Below are positions 23,774 to 31,947 of a stretch of 35,355 nt of DNA, piece after piece. Position 1 is the stretch's first letter; the number at the start of each line of letters is the position of its first letter. This stretch comes from Pseudaestuariivita rosea (GTDB taxonomy: Bacteria; Pseudomonadota; Alphaproteobacteria; Rhodobacterales; Rhodobacteraceae), in NCBI RefSeq assembly GCF_017592335.1, contig NZ_JACNMP010000030.1:1-35355 (forward strand), given 5' to 3'. A program made the translations under genes and the position numbers. The notes beneath the pieces were generated by a model that saw only the letters and a list, made by a program, of their open reading frames with translations, was not told where the DNA came from and made no database searches.

Positions 23774-26700
23774 GCGCGCGCCTCTTGCAACGCTGCACGG
23801 ATCGAGTTGCGGCGGCTTTGCCAAAGACCCGCGGCATCAAGTGCAGTAAACCGGTCCTGCATCGCTGCAAAGGCCCCGGGGTTTTCACGTTCGAGAAACG
23901 TAGCGACCTCTGGGTCACCCAATGTCGCCTCGTAATAAAGATCAAACAGATGCGGGGCGACGACACCGGCCAGATGGGCGAAAGCCGCCATATGTTCAAG
24001 CGTCGCCGCGATCTCGGCAGCCCCGCGGAAGCCGTGGTTTTTCATACCGGCTAACCAACCGGGATGCGCCGCGCGGGCCTGAACGACGCGGGCGATTTCT
24101 TCGGTCAGCGTACGCGTACGTGGATCGTCGGGGTTGGTGTTATCAAGATGGTAAAGCGCGGCCTGTCCGCCGGTCAGCGCTTTCGCGGCGGCGAATCCTG
24201 CCTCATGCGCGGCATAGTCGCTGGCCAGCAGCAGATCAGTTTCTGGCAAATCCTGCAGATGGACGAAGCTGTCTGCGGCCGCCACACGCTGCTTAAGTCC
24301 TGTGTCGTCTTTCTGTGCCTTGTCCCCGTCCAGCGCCCACGCGCTGGCGGCCAGCCAGGCGGCCCCGGCGCGGTCGCGTGCATCTGTGCTGTAGTCCTCG
24401 ATCATCGCTCCCATGCCAAGACCATAGCTGCCGGGTGCGGGTCCGTAAACGTGGGCGGTACTCTGACCAACATAGGGGTTCCAGTCGGTGGCCTCATCCC
24501 TTTCGGACAAGGCGCGCGTAGCTTGGTTAAAAAGCGCCGAAAGCGTCGGGAACACATCCCGAAACAGGCCCGAGACGCGCAATGTCACGTCGATGCGGGG
24601 GCGGTCGAGTTCGGCGATTGGCAGAACCTCGATCCCCGACACCCGTTCCGATCCTGCATCCCAAACGGGCCACACGCCCAAAAGATGCAGCGCCATGGCA
24701 AATTCTTCGCCCGCGGTCCGCATCGTTGCCGACCCCCATAGATCGACGATCAAGCCGCGCGGCCAGTCGCCATGATCCTGCAAATGCCGGCGCACCAGAT
24801 CATCGGCCAGCCTGACCCCCTGGGCATAGGCGCTGCGCGTCGGAACCGAGCGCGGGTCGGTGGTGAACAGATTGCGCCCGGTGGGCAGCACGTCCTGACG
24901 CCCGCGATAGGGTGAGCCTGAAGGCCCCGCCGCAACACGCCTGCCGTTCAGCGCATCGGTCAAAGCGCGCCTTTCCGAAGCGATAGCTGCGCTGATATCA
25001 AACGGCGGGACTGACTGAGGTGCGCGTCCCCAAATATGCAGCCCCTCACCAAACTGGCTGTCTTTCACGTCGCAAACAAAGCGGTCGATGCGTGTGATCG
25101 CCTCGGCCGGGCAACTGGCCTGATCCAGGCCCAGATCAGCTTCAACACCAAGCGCCTGCGCCTCGTCCCGGATATCATTTTGCAACCGATCGCGGCGTTT
25201 TGGGTCGAGCCCGTCAGCGTTGGAAAATTCATCCAACAACGCCTCAAGCCGCACCAGTCGATCCGGTGTGCCACTTTGTTTAAGCGGCGGTGGGATGTGG
25301 CCAAGCGTGACGGCCCCAATGCGGCGTTTGGCCTGCGCGGCCTCACCCGGGTCATTGACGATGAAGGGGTAAAGCACCGGCATCGCGCCAATCAGCGCCT
25401 CGGGCCAGCAGGTATCGGACAAGGCCACGGATTTACCGGGCAGCCACTCCAATGTGCCATGGGCGCCGATGTGGATCAGCGCGTCAGACCGCTGGCGCAG
25501 CCAAAGATAAAAGGCGACATAGCCGTGACGTGGCGTGCGCATCAGGTCGTGATATTCCTGATCCCGCAGCGCTGGCGTGCCGCGTTCTGGCTGCAACGCG
25601 ACAATCGCGGCGCCCCGGTGAAGTGCGGCAAAACAAAAGGCACCATCGATGCAATCGGGGTCCTCTTCGGGCGGGCCCCATGCGGTTTGAAGATCATCCT
25701 GCAAGGACGCGGGCAGGGATTTCAGTGCCTCTTTGTAGGCTGACAGAGGCCAACGAATGCCCCGTTTCATCAGAGCATCCTGCAATGCTATGCCGTCTGA
25801 GTGAACATCATATCCGTCAGCCGCAAGGTCTGACAGGATCGCATTGGCCGAGGCGATAGCATCAAGACCAACGGCATGGGCCATGTTCCAGTCCTTGCCC
25901 GGATAGGTCGACAGGATCAGGGCTGGCCTACGTTCCTGCACCGAGCATGCGGCCAGATCAGTCCAGGCTTTGACCTTATCCGCAATGGCCTTGATCCGTG
26001 CCGCATCGGGGCTGTGGGCATAGCGCGCGAACTCCAGTTGCGGGTCGCGCATTTGCGGTTCCTTGAAGGACGCGACACCGGCGAACAACCGACCGTCAAG
26101 CTCGGGCAGGACCACATGCATTGCGAGATCGGCGGGGGACAAGCCGCGCTCAGCCTCATCCCAGGCATCGCGGGTTGAGGTCGCAAGGGCCACCTGAAAC
26201 ACTGGCACCTCGCCCGCGTCCAAGGGCGACGCACCATTTTCGCCCTTACCACTGAATGAGGTTGCATTGACAATTGCAGCGGGTTGCAGGTGCCGGACTT
26301 GCCGTGCGATCCAACCTGCTGCGTCGGGTGCCTTCAGTGAAGGCGCAAAAAGCCCAAGCACCTGAAAACCACGACTGCGTAGTGTGGTAAAGAGCACCTC
26401 GATAGGGGCCAGATCGGCGGCCGTCAGATAGGCCCGATAAAATGTCACGATGATCAGCGGCTGATCCGATTGCGGTAAGATCAGAGGGCAGGACACCCCA
26501 TGTTCTGGCGTCCAGGCACCCACCTGCGGCAGCGATTTCGCGCCACTCACCGGCCCCGCGTAAAGCCCGGCCGCCAGCGTTAATTGCGCCAAAGCAGACT
26601 GAGCCGCGAGCACACCGCCCGTATCACACAGATGCGACAGCCGTCGCAGGGTCGAAACCGGCAGGGTCGAGACCGCATCAAGTTGCGTATCCTCGCGCCC

Positions 26701-27060
26701 ATCGGCGGGTAGGACCGCCAGCGCGATACCTTTGGCCTTGGCCAGCGCCTGCACCTGTTGCAGCCCATAGGACCAATAGGGCAACCCACCGATCAGCCGG
26801 ATCAGAATGCCCTTCGCGCCGTGTAGCGTCTGTTCAACATAAGTATCAACCGACAGCGGGTGTTTCAGCGCGGCCAGATTGGCCAGCCGCAAGGTCGGCA
26901 GACGCCCCTCTGGCCCGCCGCCCCGATGCCACGCCGCCGCAAAAGCCCCAAGGTCGCTATCCGAGAGTGACAAGACCACCAGATCAGCCGGGCTTTGGCC
27001 CAGATCAACGGGGGTCTCGGTTTCCTCTAAACCGTGGCTTTCGCGAAAAACGACGTGCAT
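23770..27060 (-). CDS. cobN: Aerobic cobaltochelatase large subunit, CobN
   Basis: A 1096-residue CobN/magnesium chelatase H-type protein. Landmarks include HIGAHGTLEWLPGKSVALSD (about 520), the segment GAMPVLYPFIVNDPGEAAQAK and the C-terminal NHGFRGAAEIAATLEHM. It binds hydrogenobyrinate a,c-diamide and inserts Co(II) with ATP hydrolysis by CobS and CobT. It is shorter than the roughly 1250-residue enzyme of the classic cobalamin producer but has both ends of the family. CobS and CobT are not in this window and must be elsewhere. The gene begins 12 nt after cobW and overlaps cobG by ATGA. Confidence 0.94.
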   Translation of the reverse strand: MHVVFRESHGLEETETPVDLGQSPADLVVLSLSDSDLGAFAAAWHRGGGPEGRLPTLRLANLAALKHPLSVDTYVEQTLHGAKGILIRLIGGLPYWSYGLQQVQALAKAKGIALAVLPADGREDTQLDAVSTLPVSTLRRLSHLCDTGGVLAAQSALAQLTLAAGLYAGPVSGAKSLPQVGAWTPEHGVSCPLILPQSDQPLIIVTFYRAYLTAADLAPIEVLFTTLRSRGFQVLGLFAPSLKAPDAAGWIARQVRHLQPAAIVNATSFSGKGENGASPLDAGEVPVFQVALATSTRDAWDEAERGLSPADLAMHVVLPELDGRLFAGVASFKEPQMRDPQLEFARYAHSPDAARIKAIADKVKAWTDLAACSVQERRPALILSTYPGKDWNMAHAVGLDAIASANAILSDLAADGYDVHSDGIALQDALMKRGIRWPLSAYKEALKSLPASLQDDLQTAWGPPEEDPDCIDGAFCFAALHRGAAIVALQPERGTPALRDQEYHDLMRTPRHGYVAFYLWLRQRSDALIHIGAHGTLEWLPGKSVALSDTCWPEALIGAMPVLYPFIVNDPGEAAQAKRRIGAVTLGHIPPPLKQSGTPDRLVRLEALLDEFSNADGLDPKRRDRLQNDIRDEAQALGVEADLGLDQASCPAEAITRIDRFVCDVKDSQFGEGLHIWGRAPQSVPPFDISAAIASERRALTDALNGRRVAAGPSGSPYRGRQDVLPTGRNLFTTDPRSVPTRSAYAQGVRLADDLVRRHLQDHGDWPRGLIVDLWGSATMRTAGEEFAMALHLLGVWPVWDAGSERVSGIEVLPIAELDRPRIDVTLRVSGLFRDVFPTLSALFNQATRALSERDEATDWNPYVGQSTAHVYGPAPGSYGLGMGAMIEDYSTDARDRAGAAWLAASAWALDGDKAQKDDTGLKQRVAAADSFVHLQDLPETDLLLASDYAAHEAGFAAAKALTGGQAALYHLDNTNPDDPRTRTLTEEIARVVQARAAHPGWLAGMKNHGFRGAAEIAATLEHMAAFAHLAGVVAPHLFDLYYEATLGDPEVATFLERENPGAFAAMQDRFTALDAAGLWQSRRNSIRAALQEARA

Positions 27061-27072
27061 GCGGCTATGATC

Positions 27073-28125
27073 TTATTCGGCTGCGACAGGGTCCAGCAAA
27101 GCCCTGCGGATGGCTTCGCTGTTGATATCATCGTGCTCGGCAATCACCACCAGGCGTCCCTGACGCGCTTCATTGGGACCCCAAGGACGATCAAACTGAT
27201 GCCGCACACGCGCGCCAACCGCTTGGATCAACAACCGCATCGGTTTGCCCTGCACCGACACATAGCCCTTAACCCGCAGGATGTTCTGCGTGCGCGCCAA
27301 TGCTTCAATCCGTGCCACCAAATCTGCTGGGTCCATAACCTCAGGCATGTCAATCACGACACTTTCAAAGTCTTCGTGGTCGTGATCATGGTGTGTATCA
27401 TGATGGCTGGGGCGTGCGGCGATATCGTCTTCCGCAGCGGCCTCAAGCCCAAGAACCACACGGGGGTCAACAATGCCCTCGGCAACCTCAACGATCGGTA
27501 GGGGACGTGGGGCCTCGGCCTCAATCACCGCTTTGGCCTTGGTAACGCCGTCCGCACCGGCAAGATCGGGCTTGGTCAGCAGGATGATATCTGCACAACT
27601 GATCTGATCCTCAAACACCTCAGACAAAGGCGTTTCGTGATCCAGGCTTTCGTCCGTTTCCCGTTGCGCATCCACAGCCGTCACATTCGGGGCAAACCGC
27701 CCATCGGCGACCGCCTCGGCATCGGCCAAGGCGATCACACCGTCCACGGTGATGCGCGACCGGATGTCAGGCCAATCAAAAGCCTTCAACAGCGGTTTCG
27801 GCAGCGCAAGCCCGGATGTTTCGATCAGAATATGCTCAGGCCGCGGTTCTACCGCCATCAGCGCCTCAATCGTCGGGATAAAGTCGTCCGCCACCGTGCA
27901 ACAGATGCAGCCATTGGCCAATTCAACGATATTCTCGGCGGGGCAATCGGGGATCGCGCAGCTTTTCAGAATGTCACCATCGACGCCCACATCGCCGAAT
28001 TCATTCACCACAACCGCCAAGCGCTTGCCCTGAGGGTTCTTCATCAGATGCCGGATCAGCGTCGTCTTCCCTGACCCAAGAAAACCGGTGACGACAGTGA
28101 CGGGGGTTTTTGTCAGATCAGACAT
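27073..28125 (-). CDS. cobW: CobW, G3E-family GTPase and metallochaperone
   Basis: About 350 residues. The P-loop GFLGSGKTTLIRHL is at residues 14-27, the metal-binding motif GCICC near 74-78, ETSGLALPKPLL near 105, and a His-rich stretch (SHHDTHHDHDHED) sits between the GTPase and C-terminal domains. CobW is thought to supply cobalt to CobN, with GTP-driven metal binding through the CxCC motif. The start MSDLTKTPV overlaps the DUF1636 stop by 8 nt. The frame continues 75 codons upstream as antisense-like sequence without similarity. Its position directly before cobN fits the chaperone role. Confidence 0.93.
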   Translation of the reverse strand: MSDLTKTPVTVVTGFLGSGKTTLIRHLMKNPQGKRLAVVVNEFGDVGVDGDILKSCAIPDCPAENIVELANGCICCTVADDFIPTIEALMAVEPRPEHILIETSGLALPKPLLKAFDWPDIRSRITVDGVIALADAEAVADGRFAPNVTAVDAQRETDESLDHETPLSEVFEDQISCADIILLTKPDLAGADGVTKAKAVIEAEAPRPLPIVEVAEGIVDPRVVLGLEAAAEDDIAARPSHHDTHHDHDHEDFESVVIDMPEVMDPADLVARIEALARTQNILRVKGYVSVQGKPMRLLIQAVGARVRHQFDRPWGPNEARQGRLVVIAEHDDINSEAIRRALLDPVAAE

Positions 28126-28501
28126 CTTGGACCTCCAGCGGTGGGATACGTGCAATGCAGTTTTTGCGGAAATGTTCGGGGCGTTCGCGCCATGGCACCA
28201 GACCATCGGTCGTCGCCTGATAGCGGGACGCCCCCTCAAGGATAACATCCAGATGCTCCGCAGCATCCAGATTGCCGTAGACATAGCTCCACCGTTCTGC
28301 ACCGCGCAGCGCGATCGTGCAGCCCTGTGAGCAGTTCGAAAGACATTCAACCGGGGTCACTTTAATGGCTGGCGGCACGGATGTATTGTTCAGCGCGTTG
28401 TATAAAACTTCGCCCGGTCGCGCCTCGTCCTCGGGTATTTCTTCCTGGTGGCGACATTTCACGCAGACCAGAAGCTCGGCTGGCTTTGGTTGGTTGGTCA
28501 T
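28118..28501 (-). CDS. DUF1636 family (2Fe-2S ferredoxin-like) protein of cobalamin operons
   Basis: A 127-residue protein with cysteines arranged like thioredoxin-fold ferredoxins: C13-x2-C16 in LLVCVKCRH and a second group in ECLSNCSQGCTIAL near residues 53-61. DUF1636 proteins are regularly found beside cobW/cobN in alphaproteobacteria; the function is not established. A metal- or cluster-binding role in cobalt delivery or CobG electron supply is inference. It is the first gene behind the cobalamin riboswitch. The ATG is preceded by GGGAC within a small hairpin. Confidence 0.85.
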   Translation of the reverse strand: MTNQPKPAELLVCVKCRHQEEIPEDEARPGEVLYNALNNTSVPPAIKVTPVECLSNCSQGCTIALRGAERWSYVYGNLDAAEHLDVILEGASRYQATTDGLVPWRERPEHFRKNCIARIPPLEVQDV

Positions 28502-28502
28502 G

Positions 28503-28522
28503 TTTCGGTCCCATATACATGG
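28503..28522 (-). promoter_or_regulatory. Small hairpin covering the likely ribosome binding site of the DUF1636 gene
   Basis: Leftward, GTTCCAT and ATGGGAC pair imperfectly around a 4-nt loop, burying GGGA, the only Shine-Dalgarno-like sequence ahead of the ATG at 28501. As part of the riboswitch leader this could be the translational switch. Inferred from complementarity only. Confidence 0.35.
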
Positions 28523-28595
28523 AACGAAGGTCAGATGGCGGATGCAGCCTTTGCGCCCGACACCCGGAACACCCCGTCCGGTTTCGTCAAAGATG

Positions 28596-28770
28596 ATGGC
28601 AGGTCTCCCGGCTTGCGGAGATCAGGGTAAGTCCCTGAGTGTCATCCGACCTTCCCAGCATCACGCCAGTGGCAATGGATGACCTATCCGGTCACGGTCG
28701 CGGGGGCGGCTGTACTGGGCGGTTTGAAACCACCCGCACATTCCCTTTTCACCTGCAAACGCAGGCACCA
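28596..28770 (-). promoter_or_regulatory. Cobalamin riboswitch heading the main cob operon
   Basis: Leftward, the aptamer elements occur in order: a CCTGC/GCAGG arm (28752-28765), GAAAAGGGAA, CCGCCCCCGCGACCGTGA, GCCACTGGC, GGGAAGG, and the B12 box AAGCCGGGAGACCTGCC (28598-28614). About 95 nt of leader separate the box from the DUF1636 start. It should repress DUF1636-cobW-cobN and the genes behind when adenosylcobalamin is abundant. Confidence 0.95.
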
Positions 28771-28802
28771 ACATAGAGGACTTGGAATGATCAGCGACGC
28801 AA

Positions 28803-28808
28803 TGTCAA
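28803..28808 (-). promoter_or_regulatory. Possible -35 element of the cob operon promoter
   Basis: A perfect TTGACA on the minus strand lies about 33 nt upstream of the riboswitch 5' end, a suitable position for a sigma-70 promoter. No good -10 hexamer is found at 16-18 nt (CCAAGT lies there), so the call is tentative. Confidence 0.3.
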
Positions 28809-29034
28809 GCGATAGATGTCGAAGCCATTTGGAGATGGAAAAAGCTTTCGAAAAGCACGCAAGCCTTTTTACTTAGTGGAGCATCACACTGAGCTCAATC
28901 ATGGTCTTTAAATGCTCACCAAGAAAACTGGCCCACTCACTGCGGATTCTGCCACTATAGTTGAGTTCTGTTCAGGTATTGTTGTGCTACCAAACGAGCC
29001 TACGGTCGTTGTCAAAGCATCTGCCGCAGGATCA
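28809..29034. other. Intergenic stretch without a recognisable gene
   Basis: Nothing with coding character or a known RNA is visible here. Short open frames on the plus strand start within or next to the riboswitch and have no family resemblance or ribosome binding site. The stretch leads into insertion-sequence remnants. Confidence 0.5.
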
Positions 29035-29142
29035 GGTTATTAGGCAGGTATCTTGTGCGGATTTCAATAGTTCGGCCGGGATCTTGAGACCGATGGCGCG
29101 GCGTGGCCGTTTTTCGTCATCATCTCTACGCCAAGCTTCCAA
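29035..29142 (-). pseudogene. IS3-family OrfB (DDE transposase) C-terminal remnant
   Basis: Reading leftward from 29142 gives LEAWRRDDDEKRPRRAIGLK, then IPAELLKS, ending at TGA 29035. This resembles the conserved OrfB tail (LEAWRxxYNExRPHxAIGxKxP). The tyrosine and histidine of the usual YNE..RPH are changed, and sequence upstream of 29142 is unrelated. Only about 36 codons remain. Confidence 0.65.
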
Positions 29143-29231
29143 CCTCAATGCTCATGAACCTACAGCTGTTCGAGGACTCCACCCTAAAGCTGCTTTGTAC
29201 GCCCTAGTGACAGTGTTGACTGTCGGTTTGC

Positions 29232-29376
29232 CTGGAAACCTTCTTCAAGACGATCAAGGCGGACCTGCTGTGGCAACGCTCCTGGCGCACTCGTCGCGAC
29301 ACTGAGATCGCCATCTTTGAATACATCAATGATGGGGTGGATGCCCCACCCGGCGGCATCTCAATGTGCCAGAATG
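29232..29376 (+). pseudogene. Second IS3-family OrfB C-terminal remnant, frameshifted
   Basis: Rightward from 29232 one reads LETFFKTIKADLLWQRSWRT, then RRDTEIAIFEYIND. This is the standard OrfB tail before the YNPRRRHSALG motif. The reading frame then shifts, and the remainder appears one frame over as PTRRHLNVPE before a stop. The upstream catalytic domain is absent. The fragment is on the opposite strand from the neighbouring IS3 stub, so it derives from a different insertion. Confidence 0.7.
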
Positions 29377-29413
29377 ATAGCATCTTAAACTGTCATACAA
29401 AGGAAGAGCATCC

Positions 29414-29818
29414 ATGGAGAACGTTAGCATAGTAGGAATTGACTTGGCAAAACGGAGCTTTCAATTGCACGGGGCTGCGCCCGATGGCTCTGTCGTCTTT
29501 CGCAAGAAGTTGTCCCGCCCACAATTGGTCACGTTTTTGAGCAAACTTCCACGTTGTATTGTGGCGATGGAGGCCTGCGCGACATCCCATCATTGGGGGT
29601 ACGAGGTTGGGAGCCTTGGTCATGATATCCGGCTAATCCCACCTGTTTATGTTAAGCCGTTCGTAAAGCGTCAAAAGAACGATGCGAATGACGCAGAGGC
29701 GATCGCAGAGGCCGCGTCTCGACCGACCATGCGCTACGTCTCAGGGGTCCTTTGCGGGAGAGTGTGGAATCCTACGCTAAGCAAACAACGAGAACCGTTG
29801 CGCGACGGGGCGGAATGA
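29414..29818 (+). pseudogene. IS110-family transposase, N-terminal fragment
   Basis: The first about 110 residues match IS110 (DEDD) recombinases: VGIDLAKRSFQLHG with D10, MEACATSHHWG with E53, and KNDANDAEAIAEAASRPTM with D90/D93. Full-length family members have about 330-350 residues with a C-terminal serine-containing transposase_20 domain; here similarity stops near 29744 and the frame ends at 29818 with unrelated residues. The enzyme should be inactive. It follows directly on the IS3 remnant. Confidence 0.85.
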
Positions 29819-30116
29819 CACTCTAAGCGAATTGGTGCTGCGCGCGTTGACAGCACCAACGTACCACAGGGGCGGAAAAATCGACGCTGCCGCGCAGCAA
29901 GGAAACCGGCCATTCATCGACAGTGCAGCAATTTGCAATCAACCAATCAACGAGATGCGGGACAATGCGAACATTAATCCAGGAAAGATGAATGTCTGCT
30001 TGGACAACTCACCCATAATCGCCCACGGTCAGAAGCGGACCCCTTTGTGCCTTAACCATTGATACTTGAAGAAAAGAAGTTATTGTTCCAACCATTTGAA
30101 AACGGAGGACTTCTTA
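29819..30116. other. Intergenic stretch after the IS110 fragment
   Basis: An open frame (29832-30062, plus) gives 76 residues with no family I recognise and no ribosome binding site; I do not call it a gene. Motif-like tracts such as AATGTCTGCTT and AGAAGCGGACCCC resemble the repeat-like DNA at the right end of the window, which hints at degenerate intergenic repeats. Confidence 0.35.
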
Positions 30117-30842
30117 GTGGGGCTTAGTTTTACAGTCGGCATTCTTACTGACCTACTTGAACACGACAGTGAAGGGGCAGGGCCGATTATCGGTCACTTT
30201 GAAGAGATAAATAATGTTCTTGCCAAAGCCGGTTTTGATCAACACATCGAACCCACAGACTGTGAAGTCTGGTCGGCAGATGGTTACGGCTATTCTGGGC
30301 TACACGCGCTCCGCGAGGTCGCGGGACTGGCATGGCAGAAGCAACCGTTGCCGCGCACCCCGCGATTGACTGGACGAGAAGAATCATCAAATAGCGACAA
30401 GCTATTCGATGCGGTTTTGCCGTTTCTAGATAGCGATAACAGAATTGGGTTCTTTGCAAAGCTGCTTGGCAAAACCAATGTCAAAGAGCCTCCCTCTTTC
30501 AGCCATCTTGTGTGCCATTCAGACGCGGAAGGCTACTATGTTCCAATTGATTTTTCCGTTCCATTGGTCCCAACCACTATGCGCGAAGAAACGAAGTCTA
30601 TTTGGCCTGTCGGGTCAGTGCAGCGCCTAGATGCCGAACTGGATGTCCTGATTGAGTTGTTGGAAATTCCGCAGGGAGTAGATTCGCAACTTGAGAGTCT
30701 GTGGAACGCCATGGACAGCGATCAAACCAATCCCGAAGATCCATTGTGGCTCGTACAACCAATTGCCAGCTATTCAGCGCTAGTGTTGAAAGAAGCCTGC
30801 AGTGCTTCGCTTCGCACCGGAGCTGCAATTGCGTTCTGCTAG
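30117..30842 (+). CDS. Uncharacterised soluble protein
   Basis: About 241 residues, acidic, with no signal peptide or membrane segment. I do not recognise a named domain. Notable parts are the start VGLSFTVGILTDLLEHDSEG, a mid-region SGLHALREVAGLAW, and PSFSHLVCHSDAEGYYVPIDF around residues 145-165, followed by VGSVQRLDAELDVLIELLEI. The GTG at 30117 is chosen because GGAGG lies 8 nt upstream; the frame extends 17 codons further to a TTG with no such signal. The overall style is like cytosolic bacterial proteins of unknown function scattered in accessory DNA. It stands alone between IS debris and a gene-poor stretch, suggesting acquisition by transfer. Function unknown. Confidence 0.65.
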   Translation: MGLSFTVGILTDLLEHDSEGAGPIIGHFEEINNVLAKAGFDQHIEPTDCEVWSADGYGYSGLHALREVAGLAWQKQPLPRTPRLTGREESSNSDKLFDAVLPFLDSDNRIGFFAKLLGKTNVKEPPSFSHLVCHSDAEGYYVPIDFSVPLVPTTMREETKSIWPVGSVQRLDAELDVLIELLEIPQGVDSQLESLWNAMDSDQTNPEDPLWLVQPIASYSALVLKEACSASLRTGAAIAFC

Positions 30843-31249
30843 CGACGTGGCTCTCCGCTGAGATTTCTTTTCGACGCAGCCTTCATGTGGAGTTGACTAA
30901 AGTGGCCATCCGGCCTGCTTTTTCAAACCGGACATTTGTACGTCGCGCAGCATCAAACACTTCGGGCTCAGAACGGCCTGATGCTTATGCAGCAATGCTG
31001 TTGCGGCAGGTTGAACCAGACCGGCCATTTGCCAAGGTCGCTAGAACCATGAATTTTCAGTGGCCCGGTCGGAGCGCTGCCGTTGGGTGTCATTAAGCCG
31101 ATGTTCAGGAGGTAGGCGGCGAAATCTGATTGAGAGCCCAAATTTCAAAATGCTGCGCAGTCGACCGATGACGGCTTTGATGTCTGCTCGGTTTGCCATC
31201 TCGAAAAGCCGACAAGTCGCGGGTTTGCCTCCACGCGCTGTCGTGAAGC
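30843..31249. other. Gene-poor stretch
   Basis: Open frames exist on both strands (for example 30701-31096 plus and 31105-31359 minus), but they overlap flanking genes or each other. None shows a ribosome binding site, domain or domain-like composition. I see no RNA gene or terminator here. Confidence 0.45.
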
Positions 31250-31879
31250 TTAGTCTGAGAGTCCAACCAATCGGCAGACACTCGATTGCAGAGCGCCGAG
31301 TGTGGCCTTTTGTTTTCGACCGGGCTGGAACGCAGCTCGCGCGGCAGTGCTCTGGACAAGCGTGAGGATTAACTCAGCCATCTCGGTGGTGTCTTCGGGG
31401 TAGTTCAGGTCTGGAGAGATTAGCACGCTAGCAAGCCTGGCCACTAATTGCGCCCTGTTTTCTAGAAACGGTTCGGCAATTTGGGGGTTACGCATGGCTT
31501 CGGATGTGATCTCAGCCGCCAGCACCGCATTTTCCGGTTTGGACAGTTCGTCGAAGTGCACTGCTATGAACCGCGCAAGGATGTCCTGAACTTTGCCGTC
31601 TTCGGACAGGATGTCATTGACCACGGTTTGATCGTCGGACTCAAGGACCGCGATTTCGGCAATTAGGTCTGTCTTGCTGCTAAAGTGGTTGTAGAGGTTG
31701 CCAAGGCTTATTCCTGCGCGCTTTGCAATGTCGCGGATGCTGGTCTGATGGAATCCCTGTGTTATGAAGCACGCAGCCGCAGCCTCCACGATCTCTTTCC
31801 TGCGTTTTTGCGTCGTCAGCGCGCGCTTAGCCAGCGGTTTTTCTTTATCGTCATCGCTTTGCTCTTGCATTGCTGTCAT
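31250..31879 (-). CDS. TetR/AcrR-family transcriptional regulator
   Basis: A 209-residue regulator with a TetR helix-turn-helix at about residues 43-66 (FHQTSIRDIAKRAGISLGNL then YNHF) after a charged N-terminal tail of about 20 residues. The C-terminal part (IAVHFDELSKPENAVLAAEI and onward) resembles the TetR_C subfamily of regulators with an AEI-SEA-RNP motif. The start at 31879 is ATG; another ATG three codons later (31870) is possible. It is divergent from the fatty-acid-hydroxylase-type gene with a near-perfect palindrome in the 68-nt spacer, so autoregulation and control of that gene are likely. Confidence 0.9.
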   Translation of the reverse strand: MTAMQEQSDDDKEKPLAKRALTTQKRRKEIVEAAAACFITQGFHQTSIRDIAKRAGISLGNLYNHFSSKTDLIAEIAVLESDDQTVVNDILSEDGKVQDILARFIAVHFDELSKPENAVLAAEITSEAMRNPQIAEPFLENRAQLVARLASVLISPDLNYPEDTTEMAELILTLVQSTAARAAFQPGRKQKATLGALQSSVCRLVGLSD

Positions 31880-31889
31880 CTTCCTATTA

Positions 31890-31915
31890 ATTGAGTGAAC
31901 GATCGTTCATTCAAT
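31890..31915. promoter_or_regulatory. 26-bp near-perfect palindrome, probable TetR operator overlapping a promoter
   Basis: The core TGAACGATCGTTCA is a perfect 14-bp palindrome. It is extended by matching ATTGA/TCAAT arms with one mismatched pair between core and arms. TGAACGATCGTTCA is a common core of TetR-family operators. On the plus strand a -35-like TTGAGT (31891-31896) and an ATATAT (31914-31919), 17 nt apart, flank the core, so bound repressor would cover the promoter of the membrane hydroxylase gene. Confidence 0.8.
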
Positions 31916-31947
31916 ATATAGCAGCTCTTGCTCGGAAAGGAAAGCCA

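Noticed and set aside
23785-24741. Several long plus-strand open frames inside cobN
   Set aside because: These are antisense frames in GC-rich coding DNA with Arg/Cys/His-rich translations and no domains; cobN explains the region.
28679-28876. Plus-strand 65-codon open frame
   Set aside because: It lies across the minus-strand cobalamin riboswitch, whose conserved elements explain the sequence.
29832-30062. Plus-strand 76-codon open frame after the IS110 fragment
   Set aside because: No ribosome binding site, no family resemblance, and composition like the surrounding non-coding DNA.
31105-31359. Minus-strand 84-codon open frame next to the TetR gene
   Set aside because: It overlaps the TetR 3' end in another frame and has neither a ribosome binding site nor a recognisable domain.
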